Of a stretch of 64,000 nucleotides of DNA, positions 34,054-41,924 are shown in pieces. The notes below the pieces were generated by a model. The model was not told where the DNA came from, made no database searches, and worked only from the letters and a program-made list of their open reading frames with translations. The translations under genes and the position numbers were made by a program. Position 1 is the stretch's first letter. Each line of letters starts with the position of its first letter. This stretch comes from Edaphobacter sp. 4G125 (GTDB lineage: Bacteria; Acidobacteriota; Terriglobia; Terriglobales; Acidobacteriaceae): the NCBI RefSeq assembly GCF_014274685.1, contig NZ_CP060393.1, positions 1,547,501-1,611,500 of the forward strand. The letters run 5' to 3'.

Positions 34054-35862
34054 ATGCCACCGATTTTGAATGCGCAGGGGCTTTCGAAGAGCTTCGGCGC
34101 TGTGCCCCTCTTTCGCGATATTGCATTTACAGTCTCCGATGGAGATCGAATTGGACTGATTGGTCCAAATGGAGCGGGGAAGAGTACGCTGCTGAAGGTT
34201 CTCGCGGGTGAAGAGGATGCGGATGCAGGCGATGTCGCTGTTCGCAAGCGTGCCCGTATTGGGTATGTGCGACAGGAATCGACGTTTGCTCGGGGAGTGA
34301 CGGTCCGGGAGATCCTTGAAGCAGCACTTGCGCTGGGACATGTTGCTGAGGCTGAACGGGAAGGAAAGCTGCGCGAGGTGAGTGGGCGGATTGGCCTGCC
34401 GGATTTTACTGTCGAAGCTGCAACGCTGAGCGGAGGATGGCGTAAGCGTCTGGCCATTGCCGAGGCGATTGTGGCCGGGTCGGATGTTCTGCTGCTGGAT
34501 GAGCCAACGAATCATCTCGATCTGGCCGGTATCGCATGGCTCGAAGAGCTGTTGAATGCGGGTGATTTCGCTTCAGTCATCATCACGCACGACCGCTACT
34601 TTCTTGAAAATGTGTCGACGGAGATCGTGGAGCTGAACCGCATCTACGCCGATGGCTTGCTGCGAGTGCAGGGGAGCTATTCCAAGTTTATCGAGGCAAG
34701 GCAGGCTTATCTGGAATCGCAGTCGCGGTTGGAGGAGTCGCTACGCAATCGTGTGCGAACGGAGATTGAGTGGCTCCGTCGCGGTCCGAAGGCGCGAGCG
34801 ACAAAAGCGAAGGCGCGCATCGATAACGCACATCAACTGATCGATCAGCTGAAGGAGGTGTCGTCGCGCAGCCAGAGTTCTACCGCGACGATTGGGTTCG
34901 AGTCGACGGACCGGCAGACGAAGCGGCTGGTTGAGTTGGATGATGTTTCCGTTGAGTTGGGTGACAGGAAGATCGTCGAACACCTGAATTTTCTGATCGC
35001 CAATGGAACGCGAGTTGGACTGGTGGGGCCGAATGGAAGCGGGAAGACGACGATCTTGCGTATGCTCACGGGAGAGCTTCCGCCGTCTTCGGGAGAGATC
35101 AGGAAGGCGGCATCGCTGCGAATCGTTTATTTCAGCCAGATGCGCGAGCTTCCTGAGGGAGTTACGCTGCGGCGTGCGTTGGCTCCCGATTCCGACTCCG
35201 TCGTCTATCAAGGACGCGTGATCCATGTTGCCAGCTATGCCCAGAAGTTTCTGTTTACGGGCGAGCAACTGAATCAGCCTGTAGAGCGGTTAAGCGGTGG
35301 TGAGCGCGCCCGCATCCTGATTGCGAGGCTGATGTTGGAGCCTGCGGACCTGCTGCTACTGGACGAGCCCACGAACGATCTTGATATCACGACGCTCGAG
35401 GTGCTGGAAGAGAGTTTGTTGGAATACAAAGGCGCGCTCGTGTTGGTAACACACGATCGCTACATGCTGGACCGCATCTCGACGACTGTTCTAGGTCTGG
35501 ATAGCAAAGGGAACGCTGCTGTATTTGCAGATTATCCGCAGTGGGAGCAATGGTTTCTCAGTCAGCAATCGGAGCAGAAGCCGGAGCGAGAGGAGCAACC
35601 GAAGAAGTCTCCTGCTGAGACAAATATAGTATCGGCGAAGAAGAAGCTCTCGTACCTGGAGGCTCGGGAGTTTGCTGGGATCGAGGCGAAGGTAGAGGCA
35701 GCCGATGCGCGATTGGATGCAGCGAAGACGCGAGTGAATGATCCGGTGGTGGCAGTGGATGCGGCGAAATTGACTGGGGCGCTGGCAGAGATGGAGGCGG
35801 CACAGGCCGAGGTGGATACTCTCTATGCTCGCTGGGCGGAGCTGACCGAGAAGGCTGGTTAG
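34054..35862 (+). CDS. ABC-F family ATPase
   Basis: A 602-residue protein with two ATP-binding cassettes and no membrane segments, so an ABC-F protein (translation factor or ribosome-protection type). First cassette: Walker A GPNGAGKST (about 35-43), signature LSGGWRKRLAIAEA, Walker B LLLDEPTNHLD. Second cassette: Walker A GPNGSGKTT near 327-335, LSGGERARILIARL, LLLDEPTNDLD. The interdomain linker (residues 240-300) is rich in Arg and Gln as expected. A C-terminal coiled extension after about 520 is rich in Glu and Lys, resembling Uup-type proteins. The start is ATG 34054 after TTGAATC, no clear Shine-Dalgarno site. Confidence 0.93.
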   Translation: MPPILNAQGLSKSFGAVPLFRDIAFTVSDGDRIGLIGPNGAGKSTLLKVLAGEEDADAGDVAVRKRARIGYVRQESTFARGVTVREILEAALALGHVAEAEREGKLREVSGRIGLPDFTVEAATLSGGWRKRLAIAEAIVAGSDVLLLDEPTNHLDLAGIAWLEELLNAGDFASVIITHDRYFLENVSTEIVELNRIYADGLLRVQGSYSKFIEARQAYLESQSRLEESLRNRVRTEIEWLRRGPKARATKAKARIDNAHQLIDQLKEVSSRSQSSTATIGFESTDRQTKRLVELDDVSVELGDRKIVEHLNFLIANGTRVGLVGPNGSGKTTILRMLTGELPPSSGEIRKAASLRIVYFSQMRELPEGVTLRRALAPDSDSVVYQGRVIHVASYAQKFLFTGEQLNQPVERLSGGERARILIARLMLEPADLLLLDEPTNDLDITTLEVLEESLLEYKGALVLVTHDRYMLDRISTTVLGLDSKGNAAVFADYPQWEQWFLSQQSEQKPEREEQPKKSPAETNIVSAKKKLSYLEAREFAGIEAKVEAADARLDAAKTRVNDPVVAVDAAKLTGALAEMEAAQAEVDTLYARWAELTEKAG

Positions 35863-35889
35863 CATCCCCTGCTGTATGCTGCTGGCACT

Positions 35890-37191
35890 ATGAAAACACT
35901 CACCGCTGGATTCTTTCTTGCGCTGGCGATGTCCTCAGCGTCTGCTCAGCAGACTTCCACTGCGAAGCATCCGATTGTCCTACATGCGGCGCACATGCTG
36001 GATGTTGCAGGGGGCAGGATCATCAGCCCTGGAGAGGTTCTGGTTGAGGGAGACAGGATTCTGGCAGCGGGTAGCTCTGTGGAGCATCCTGCGGGTGCGG
36101 AAGTGATCGACCTGGGGAGTACGACGCTGATGCCCGGCTTGATTGATGCTCACGTTCATCTCTTTCTTCATCCCGGAGCAGAAGATCTTCAGACCGTAGA
36201 AGAGAGTATTCCGCAACGAACCTTGATGGCAGCAGAAGCTGCGCGGCTCGATTTGCTTGCTGGTTTTACTGCCGAGCGAGACATGGGGACGGAAGGCGCG
36301 GGTTGCGCCGATGTCGCTGTTCGAGACGCGATTAATTCAGGTCTGATTCCGGGGCCGAGAATGCGAGTGAGTTGCAATGCCATCGATATTCTTGGTGGGC
36401 ATGAGGACGCGATTGGCTATAACCCGGCGCAGCATGTGCTCTCGAACGCCGATTATGCGAACTCGGCTGAAGAGCTGGTGAGAGTGATGCGCGAGCAACG
36501 CAAGGGAGGAGCGGACTTTACGAAGATCTACGAAACGGGGAAGGATTCGATCGAAGGCAATCGATTTATCACTCCGTATCAATACACGACGGAGCAGCTT
36601 GCCGTTGCGGTTCGCGAGGCGGAGCGCACGGGCGGAGATCGAAACTCAGGACGTGGAGTGGCGGTTCATGCAACCGGAGAGCCTGGAGCTGGATTTGCTG
36701 TAGCTGCTGGCGTTAGTTCCGTGGACCACGCTTATGTGCTGAGCGAGAGCACGATGAAGGCCATGCGTGAGAAGGGCATCTTTGCAGTTCCTACATTTGC
36801 TATTGGAGAGTATTTTGCAGGCCATGCGGCCACTCCGGAGCGTGCGTCACAGCTTAAAGCAGAACAGGCACTTCACGCAGCCGAGTTCAAAAAGCAGATG
36901 GCTGCGAGTGTTCCTTTTGCCGTGGGCAGTGATGTCGGGCCATTTCCTCACGGTACACAAGCACGAGAGATGGAACTGATGGTTCAGTTCGGAATGAAAC
37001 CCGAAGACGTGCTTCGCGCCGACCTGTTGAATGGAGCAAAGCTACTCGGGTGGCCAGGCCAGATCGGCGAGCTGAAACAGGGCTACTTCGCAGATGTAAT
37101 CGCAGTGCAGGGGAATCCTCTGGAAGATATTTCCGTGTTGCGTAAGGTGAGCTTTGTGATGAAAGGCGGCGTTGTGTATCGCCGCCCCTGA
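35890..37191 (+). CDS. Secreted amidohydrolase-family protein
   Basis: A 433-residue exported metal-dependent hydrolase. The signal peptide (TLTAGFFLALAMSSASAQ) starts at residue 3. The barrel has the HxH motif in DAHVHLFL near residue 80-87, and a likely carbamylated Lys in DFTKIYETG near 218-226. Later come HATGEPG near 258 and SVDHAYVL near 275, and the last metal ligand Asp is in GSDVGPFPHG near 353. It matches imidazolonepropionase-like and Xaa-Pro dipeptidase-like members, whose substrates are small cyclic amides or dipeptides. It follows the ABC-F gene by 28 nt and the pairing is probably incidental. A CTTCG-type repeat follows its stop. Confidence 0.88.
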   Translation: MKTLTAGFFLALAMSSASAQQTSTAKHPIVLHAAHMLDVAGGRIISPGEVLVEGDRILAAGSSVEHPAGAEVIDLGSTTLMPGLIDAHVHLFLHPGAEDLQTVEESIPQRTLMAAEAARLDLLAGFTAERDMGTEGAGCADVAVRDAINSGLIPGPRMRVSCNAIDILGGHEDAIGYNPAQHVLSNADYANSAEELVRVMREQRKGGADFTKIYETGKDSIEGNRFITPYQYTTEQLAVAVREAERTGGDRNSGRGVAVHATGEPGAGFAVAAGVSSVDHAYVLSESTMKAMREKGIFAVPTFAIGEYFAGHAATPERASQLKAEQALHAAEFKKQMAASVPFAVGSDVGPFPHGTQAREMELMVQFGMKPEDVLRADLLNGAKLLGWPGQIGELKQGYFADVIAVQGNPLEDISVLRKVSFVMKGGVVYRRP

Positions 37192-37195
37192 TCCA

Positions 37196-37243
37196 AACGC
37201 AGATCCTTCGACTCCGCCCTTTGGACTTCGCTCAGGATGACAA
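37196..37243. repeat. Intergenic repeat, CTTCG...CTCAGGATGACA family, copy 8
   Basis: Reads AACGCAGATCCTTCGACTCC, GCCCTTTGGA, then CTTCGCTCAGGATGACAA. It lies between convergent genes and could help end transcription. Confidence 0.7.
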
Positions 37244-37264
37244 TTTAAAGCAGCAACGATTGGC

Positions 37265-37777
37265 TTATTTCGGCGACCACTGTTCGTCTGCTGAGGGGCC
37301 GTAGAGAGCAGGAACAGGGATATCGTTGAGACGCAGGTAGACGCCGAGCTGTGCGGTGTGATGGACGAGATGGTTGAAGCACATCTGACGGAAGGAAAGC
37401 GCGCGCGAGTTGTTCGAGATTAGGTGTTCGCCATAGGAGAATTTCCAGAGAGCGGAGAGAGCATCATCAGAGGAGGCTGCGATTGCGTCACGGCAAGCTT
37501 TTGCGGATTCGTCCAGGCGCTGAAGGCAGGCTTCGCGGGTGGTGAACTCCAGCGAGGCATGAGGGCGCTTCGGATTCGCCAAGTCCATGTCATCGTCGAG
37601 CATGATGTAGGAACCGAAGAGGGGGAGTGTGGCGCAGTGCATGGCCAGCTTGCCCAGTTCCATCGATTTGTCGTGACACTTCCAGTTGTTCTTGCCCTCG
37701 GGAACGCGTTCAAGAGTGCGGCGGGTATTGGAGATTTCGATATCGAAGTCCTGTAGGAGAGTCTCAGAGATCTTCAT
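37265..37777 (-). CDS. DinB-family protein
   Basis: A 170-residue four-helix-bundle protein. It contains the helix segment TRRTLERVPEGKNNWKCHDKSM, an inner LAMHCATLPLF with a conserved metal-ligand His, and the C-terminal CFNHLVHHTAQLGVYLRLNDIPVPALYGPSADE. The motif HLVHHTAQL (the second and third metal ligands) together with the PxxYGPS end is characteristic of the DinB/DUF664 group. Relatives include thiol-dependent metalloenzymes such as bacillithiol transferases (BstA-like), which would match the bshC gene nearby, but this is inference. The start is ATG at 37777. Confidence 0.85.
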   Translation of the reverse strand: MKISETLLQDFDIEISNTRRTLERVPEGKNNWKCHDKSMELGKLAMHCATLPLFGSYIMLDDDMDLANPKRPHASLEFTTREACLQRLDESAKACRDAIAASSDDALSALWKFSYGEHLISNNSRALSFRQMCFNHLVHHTAQLGVYLRLNDIPVPALYGPSADEQWSPK

Positions 37778-37844
37778 GGCTATCCTTTTCCATATAGATT
37801 TTCAAATTTCATTGAGTCTGTTTTCAAAGCAGCGAGAAGCATAA

Positions 37845-37882
37845 AGAGAGGCTGCTGACATCATCCTGTCAGCAACCTCTCT
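37845..37882. terminator. Hairpin terminator downstream of fabI
   Basis: Arms AGAGAGGCTGCTGACA (37845-37860) and TGTCAGCAACCTCTCT (37867-37882) with a 6-nt loop and one mismatch. It lies directly after the minus-strand fabI stop and before the DinB gene. Confidence 0.75.
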
Positions 37883-37896
37883 GTCTCATGATTTTG

Positions 37897-38658
37897 TTAC
37901 AGGCCGGTAACGTTGTATCCGCAATCGACAAAAGTAACTTCGCCCGTGATACCGCTGGAGAGATCGCTCGTAAGGAAAAGAGCGGTATTGCCGACCTCGG
38001 CAGTCTCGACGTTGCGGTGCAGAGGCCCACGCTGTTCGACGGCTGTCAGGATGGTGGTGAAGTCGCTGATCCCACGCGCGGCGAGCGTCTTGATGGGGCC
38101 GGCGGAGATGGCATTGACGCGAATCTTCTTTGGGCCCAGATCGGCAGCGAGATAGCGCACGATGGATTCCAGGGCGGCCTTAGCTGGGCCCATGATGTTG
38201 TAGTTGGGAAAGACTTTGTCGGAGCCGTAGTAGGTGAGGGTGAGGATGGAACCACCGTCGGCCATCAAAGGTTCGGCAGCGCGAGCGAGAGCGATCAACG
38301 AGTAGGCGCTGATATCGAAGGCCACGCGGAAGTCTTCGCGGGCTGTCTGGAGAACGGTGTTCTTGATATTCGGCGCGAAGCCAATGGAGTGGACGAGGAT
38401 GTCGAGCTTGCCGTAGGCCGTTTTGAGCTGCTCGAAGACGGCATCGATGTCGGCGTCGATGGAGACGTCGCATTTGAAGGTCTTTGCGGAAGGAAGCTCG
38501 GCGGCGAGCTCATCGGCATCGCGCTGAAGGCGCTCGTTCTGGTAGCAGATGGCGAGGGTTGCACCGGCCTCGGAGAGCTTCTGGGCGATGGCCCAGGCGA
38601 TGCTGCGCTTGTTGGCAAGGCCGAAGACGACGGCGACTTTCCCTTTGAGATCGATCAT
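37897..38658 (-). CDS. fabI: Enoyl-[acyl-carrier-protein] reductase (NADH), FabI
   Basis: Catalyses the last reduction of the fatty-acid elongation cycle. The 253-residue SDR fold begins KGKVAVVFGLANKRSIAWAIA, the FabI-type cofactor loop, and has LVHSIGFAP near 93-101. The catalytic YNIMGPAK (Tyr with a Lys seven residues later) follows near 155-162, then RVNAISAGPIKT and TGEVTFVDCGYNV at the end. ATG 38658 begins the conserved core; an upstream ATG would add 17 residues without family support. The terminator after it is strong. It is divergent from the PerR-like gene, and the two start codons are about 126 nt apart. Confidence 0.95.
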   Translation of the reverse strand: MIDLKGKVAVVFGLANKRSIAWAIAQKLSEAGATLAICYQNERLQRDADELAAELPSAKTFKCDVSIDADIDAVFEQLKTAYGKLDILVHSIGFAPNIKNTVLQTAREDFRVAFDISAYSLIALARAAEPLMADGGSILTLTYYGSDKVFPNYNIMGPAKAALESIVRYLAADLGPKKIRVNAISAGPIKTLAARGISDFTTILTAVEQRGPLHRNVETAEVGNTALFLTSDLSSGITGEVTFVDCGYNVTGL

Positions 38659-38749
38659 ATTTCTGGCTTGTCTTCTCCTATGGACTACGCAGCTAAGGAT
38701 AGCAGGCATGGTGCAAAGGAACGGAAGTGTGGATTAGTAGTTCTATCGG

Positions 38750-38766
38750 ATAATAACTTTTATTGT
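38750..38766. promoter_or_regulatory. Candidate PerR-type operator upstream of the PerR-like gene
   Basis: The AT-rich interrupted palindrome ATAATAACTTTTATTGT, AATAA separated by three bases from TTATT, lies about 20 nt before the GTG of the Fur-family gene and inside the fabI divergent gap. PerR operators are described as TTATAATNATTATAA-like, which this resembles. Binding is inferred. Confidence 0.45.
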
Positions 38767-38784
38767 TTTTGGTATACTGGAAAT

Positions 38785-39213
38785 GTGCACCAGACCTCCT
38801 CAAACTTTCGTCAGCTCTGCGCCGATCATGGAATTGCCATGACCCATCAGCGCCAGGTGTTGTATGAGGTGATGCATGGGATGGAGGGGCATCCCAGTCC
38901 GGAAGAGGTCTACGCCAAGGTCAAGAAGAGAATTCCGGCGATCTCATTGGCGACGGTCTATAAAAACATTCATTTGTTTGTGGATAGCGGGATCTTCCGC
39001 AAGATGAGTCTGCACCACGGCTCCGTGCGTGTGGAGATGAACGATGAGCCACATCATCATATGGTGTGCTCAAGATGCAAAGCCATCACCGATATCGGAG
39101 AAAAGGAACTGGGGTTGACCCCGGCACGGCGAAGACTCTCCGATGGCTTTCTGGTGGAACGATATTCGGTAGATGTGATTGGCTTGTGCGCGAAGTGTCA
39201 GCAGGCGCAATAA
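38785..39213 (+). CDS. Fur-family repressor, PerR-like
   Basis: A 142-residue metalloregulator. The winged-helix region contains MTHQRQVLYEVMHGMEGHPSPEEVYAKV, ISLATVYKNIHLFVDSGIF. The metal-sensing part shows DEPHHHMVCSRC near 87-98 and a final LCAKCQQ, so both structural CxxC pairs are present. The His-rich stretch before the first CxxC and the ahpC-ahpD genes directly downstream favour a peroxide-sensing PerR rather than Fur or Zur. The start codon is GTG at 38785; the frame continues far upstream over the fabI region without meaning. A candidate operator precedes it. Confidence 0.85.
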   Translation: MHQTSSNFRQLCADHGIAMTHQRQVLYEVMHGMEGHPSPEEVYAKVKKRIPAISLATVYKNIHLFVDSGIFRKMSLHHGSVRVEMNDEPHHHMVCSRCKAITDIGEKELGLTPARRRLSDGFLVERYSVDVIGLCAKCQQAQ

Positions 39214-39368
39214 ACAAGAGCTTAGTCTGCGCTAAGTGCCTGCATAAACTACAGCGCTGAAAGCGGCTTCGGCAGCGATAACCCGCCCGAGTTCAGGTAG
39301 GACAGAAGTCGTGTTTTCGACGTAACTGATTGATAATAAAAGAGAAATACATTTACATCGAGAACTTT

Positions 39369-39384
39369 TCTTGTTAGAATAAGA
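39369..39384. promoter_or_regulatory. Candidate PerR-type operator upstream of ahpC
   Basis: The near-palindrome TCTTGTTAGAATAAGA (6 of 8 pairs match) lies about 80 nt upstream of the ahpC ATG in a strongly AT-rich region. It has the general size of a PerR box and resembles the one before the regulator only in AT character. Binding is inferred. Confidence 0.4.
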
Positions 39385-39463
39385 CATGCGGCTTAAGCAC
39401 GATTTTTGATGTCATGAACGTTGAAAAATTGATCACTACAAACCCTAGAGAGGAGTAAAAACT

Positions 39464-40003
39464 ATGCTACAGATCGGAGAGAAGTTTCCTGATTTTGAGC
39501 TGACTGCTACGATTTCGACCGAGAAGGATGAGGCCAAGGCTTTTAAGGCGATTACCGGAGATACGTATTCCGGCAAGTGGAAGCTGTACTTCTTCTGGCC
39601 GAAGGATTTCACCTTTGTCTGTCCGACCGAGATTGCTGCCTTCGGTAAGCTGAACAGCGAGTTTGCGGACCGCGACTGCCAGATTCTCGGCGCAAGCACC
39701 GACAACGAGTATGTCCACGCTGCATGGCGCACGCATCATGCGGACCTGAAGGACCTGCCCTTCCCGATGCTGTCGGACATCAAGCGCGACCTGAGCGGGC
39801 AGCTTGGCATTCTGGACGAGAAGGCCGGCGTAGCACAACGCGCGACCTTTCTGGTCGATCCGGACAATGTCATCCGTTTCATTTACGTGACCGATCTTTC
39901 TGTGGGGCGGAATCCGCAGGAGGTTCTGCGCGTGCTCGATGCATTGCAGACGGATGAGCTTTGCCCCTGCAACTGGCAGAAGGGCGAAGCGACCCTGGCC
40001 TAA
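39464..40003 (+). CDS. ahpC: Peroxiredoxin AhpC
   Basis: A 179-residue 2-Cys peroxiredoxin that reduces hydrogen peroxide and organic hydroperoxides. The peroxidatic Cys is C53 in DFTFVCPTEIAAF. The C-terminal CPC pair (C167, C169, in ELCPCNWQKGE) should include the resolving cysteine. The YFFWPKDFTF and FLVDPDNVIRFIYVTD segments match the AhpC group closely, although it is somewhat shorter than E. coli AhpC. A GAGGAG site precedes ATG 39464. It follows the PerR-like regulator by 250 bp and precedes the ahpD-type gene, so AhpD is likely its reductant, as in actinobacteria. Confidence 0.95.
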   Translation: MLQIGEKFPDFELTATISTEKDEAKAFKAITGDTYSGKWKLYFFWPKDFTFVCPTEIAAFGKLNSEFADRDCQILGASTDNEYVHAAWRTHHADLKDLPFPMLSDIKRDLSGQLGILDEKAGVAQRATFLVDPDNVIRFIYVTDLSVGRNPQEVLRVLDALQTDELCPCNWQKGEATLA

Positions 40004-40021
40004 ACGTTGTTTGTTGAAAGA

Positions 40022-40053
40022 GGCGCGGCTCGGTGGGGCCGCGCCCGATTTTT
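40022..40053 (+). terminator. Terminator-like hairpin between ahpC and ahpD
   Basis: An 8-bp G/C stem, GGCGCGGC (40022-40029) and GCCGCGCC (40038-40045), followed by CGATTTTT. It lies in the 67-nt ahpC-ahpD gap and may lower ahpD expression relative to ahpC by partial termination. Confidence 0.65.
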
Positions 40054-40070
40054 AGGAAGAGAGGGGAAAG

Positions 40071-40628
40071 ATGGCATTAGAAGATCTGATTGGAAGTCTG
40101 CCGGTTTATGCGAAGGACCTGAAGCTGAATTATTCGTCGCTGGTGAAGCAGAATACCGAACTGACCCCGCAACAGCTGTGGGGGACGGTGGTGGCATCTG
40201 CCATTGCAACGAGGAATCCTGAACTGACGGCTGCTGCGATTACTGAAGCGGAATCGGCGGGTCTGACTGGCGATACGATCGATGCGGTTAAGGCGGCCTC
40301 CGCAATTATGGGGATGAATAACATCTACTATCGTTTTCATCATCTGACGAAGAATGAGAAGTACGCTACGTTGCCAACACGTCTGCGCATGAACGCTTTG
40401 CGCGGCCACAAAGTCGACCATGTCGACTTCGAGCTATGGTGCCTGGTGGTGAGCGCGGTCAATGCCTGCGATAAGTGTGTCGATTCGCATGAGCGAGTGC
40501 TTCGCGAAAAGGGCGCGACAGAGGAGCTGATCAATGCAGCGATTCGCGTCACGTCGGTGATCCACGCGATCGGAGTTGTGCTCGATTCGGAGAAAGCTGC
40601 TCCAACTCCCGCTGTAGCGATTGCGTAA
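40071..40628 (+). CDS. ahpD: Alkyl hydroperoxide reductase AhpD
   Basis: A 185-residue protein of the carboxymuconolactone decarboxylase/AhpD family. The AhpD catalytic CxxC and histidine are seen as NACDKCVDSHERVL (C133, C136, H140). The preceding ELWCLVVSAV and the EKGATEELINAAIRV segments match the AhpD C-terminal repeat. AhpD acts as a thiol-disulfide adaptor that reduces AhpC. It lies directly downstream of ahpC with a terminator-like hairpin in between. A GGGAAAG site precedes the ATG. A strong terminator follows at 40643. Confidence 0.95.
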   Translation: MALEDLIGSLPVYAKDLKLNYSSLVKQNTELTPQQLWGTVVASAIATRNPELTAAAITEAESAGLTGDTIDAVKAASAIMGMNNIYYRFHHLTKNEKYATLPTRLRMNALRGHKVDHVDFELWCLVVSAVNACDKCVDSHERVLREKGATEELINAAIRVTSVIHAIGVVLDSEKAAPTPAVAIA

Positions 40629-40642
40629 AAAGATTGCAAAAT

Positions 40643-40672
40643 AAAAAGAGGCACTGAATAGTGCCTCTTTTT
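40643..40672 (+). terminator. Rho-independent terminator after ahpD
   Basis: A 13-bp stem AAAAAGAGGCACT (40643-40655) with AGTGCCTCTTTTT (40660-40672) around a GAAT tetraloop, with an internal U-run. It ends the ahpC-ahpD unit. Confidence 0.9.
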
Positions 40673-40687
40673 GCATGCTGGCGGAAA

Positions 40688-40787
40688 ACGTAGCCGAAGG
40701 ATCTGCGGTGGCAAAGATTGAAGATAGTGGCCAAAACGCAGATCCTTCGACTTCGCGATCTTCGATCGCTTCGCTCAGGATGACACC
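40688..40787. repeat. Intergenic repeat pair in inverted orientation, copies 9 and 10
   Basis: A reversed half copy (CGTAGCCGAAGGATCTGCGG, 40688-40707) faces a full forward copy (AACGCAGATCCTTCGACTTC, 40735-40754, extended to CTCAGGATGACAC). The forward copy carries the same GCGATCTTCGATCGC insert as the 33951 copy. Confidence 0.65.
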
Positions 40788-40824
40788 TTTGTGGGTTTGC
40801 TTTTCCTCTCCATGAACTATGGAA

Positions 40825-41889
40825 CTAGGGCTGTTTCGATGGAGGGTTGGTCTGCGGGTTGCCTCCAGGATTCCATGCAGGTTTGAAGGTGGAATCGGCC
40901 AGCCAGCGAATCGGGCCAACCATGGAGTGGATGGCATTGGTCATGTGAGTGAAGTCGATGGTGCGGACCTCGTCTGAGGGCTCATGGTAGTCGTGGTGGA
41001 GTCCGAAGCTCGATACGGTATGGGCGATGATGCCCTGGCGGGCGAGGGCATAGTTGTCGGAGCGCTGAAAGAACTGCTCCTTTGGGTGGGGATCGTTCAT
41101 GAGATGAGCGCCGTGTTTTGCGAGCTCGGGGCCGAGGTTGGAGCGGTCAAAGCCGGTGAGCCATAGGGTTCCTGCAGGGACTGCGGAGTCGGGTCGGCCG
41201 ATCATCTCAAACTCGAGATTGGCGATGATGTTGGACAGAGGAACGGGAGGATGGGCAAGAAATGCCTGGTTGCCGAAACCGCCGATCTCCTCGGAGCCGA
41301 AGAGTGCAAAGACGATGGTGCGCTTGGGGCGAGGACCGGATGCAAGCAAATGGGCCAGCGTGAGGACTGCGGTGGTTCCAGAGGCGTCATCGTCGGCGCC
41401 GTTATAGATGGGATCACTTTGTGGGGTCGCGGATACCCCTAGGTGATCGAGATGGGCGGTCAGAAGGATGACCTCATCTGGCCGCGAAGAGCCACGAAGA
41501 ATGCCAATGGCATTCCAGGTCTCCTTGCGCGGAACATCTTCATACTTTGAGAGGTACTTCTGGAGACGTGACGGAAGCGGGTCGGGAAGCTGGGCTTTCT
41601 GGAGGTAGGTCCCATTGTTACCACCCGGTTCGAGTCCCAGCGACTGAAACTGCGAAGCCGCAAAAAGAGCAGCCAGGTGCTCGTCGCGAGTGGCCGAACC
41701 ACGTCCGCGAAGCTCGTCGCTGGCAAGGAAGTTCATGTCGGCCTGAACCTCTTGTTTCAGAGAAGAGATTGCAGGAGCCTTTTTCGTTTGTGGAGAGTCG
41801 AATGAGTGGGCGGGTTTCTGTCCTGCAATCAATACAAGACACAGAAGCGCGCTGGAACTGCAAAGTGAAAGACGTTTGCCGGTGGACAT
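40825..41889 (-). CDS. Secreted M28-family zinc peptidase
   Basis: A 354-residue exported peptidase, shorter than the paralogue at 17196-18800 because it lacks the PA insertion. The signal peptide covers about residues 8-27 (SLCSSSALLCLVLIAGQ). An N-terminal motif DMNFLASDELRGRGSATRDEH is shared with the other copy as [14 protein letters not shown]. The zinc site is LTAHLDHLG, GADDDASGTTA, FGSEEIGGFG and FEMIGRPD, then QRSDNYAL with the last His region. It probably cleaves N-terminal residues from peptides outside the cytoplasm. The C terminus is Pro- and Asn-rich. Confidence 0.88.
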   Translation of the reverse strand: MSTGKRLSLCSSSALLCLVLIAGQKPAHSFDSPQTKKAPAISSLKQEVQADMNFLASDELRGRGSATRDEHLAALFAASQFQSLGLEPGGNNGTYLQKAQLPDPLPSRLQKYLSKYEDVPRKETWNAIGILRGSSRPDEVILLTAHLDHLGVSATPQSDPIYNGADDDASGTTAVLTLAHLLASGPRPKRTIVFALFGSEEIGGFGNQAFLAHPPVPLSNIIANLEFEMIGRPDSAVPAGTLWLTGFDRSNLGPELAKHGAHLMNDPHPKEQFFQRSDNYALARQGIIAHTVSSFGLHHDYHEPSDEVRTIDFTHMTNAIHSMVGPIRWLADSTFKPAWNPGGNPQTNPPSKQP

Positions 41890-41924
41890 GCGGGCGATTA
41901 TAGATCAAGGGTAAAGTTGAAGCA

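Noticed and set aside
37888..38784. Long plus-strand open frame running over the fabI gene into the PerR-like gene, suggesting a large fusion
   Set aside because: The upstream part is antisense to fabI, has no family character, and the PerR-like protein has its own GTG with normal length.
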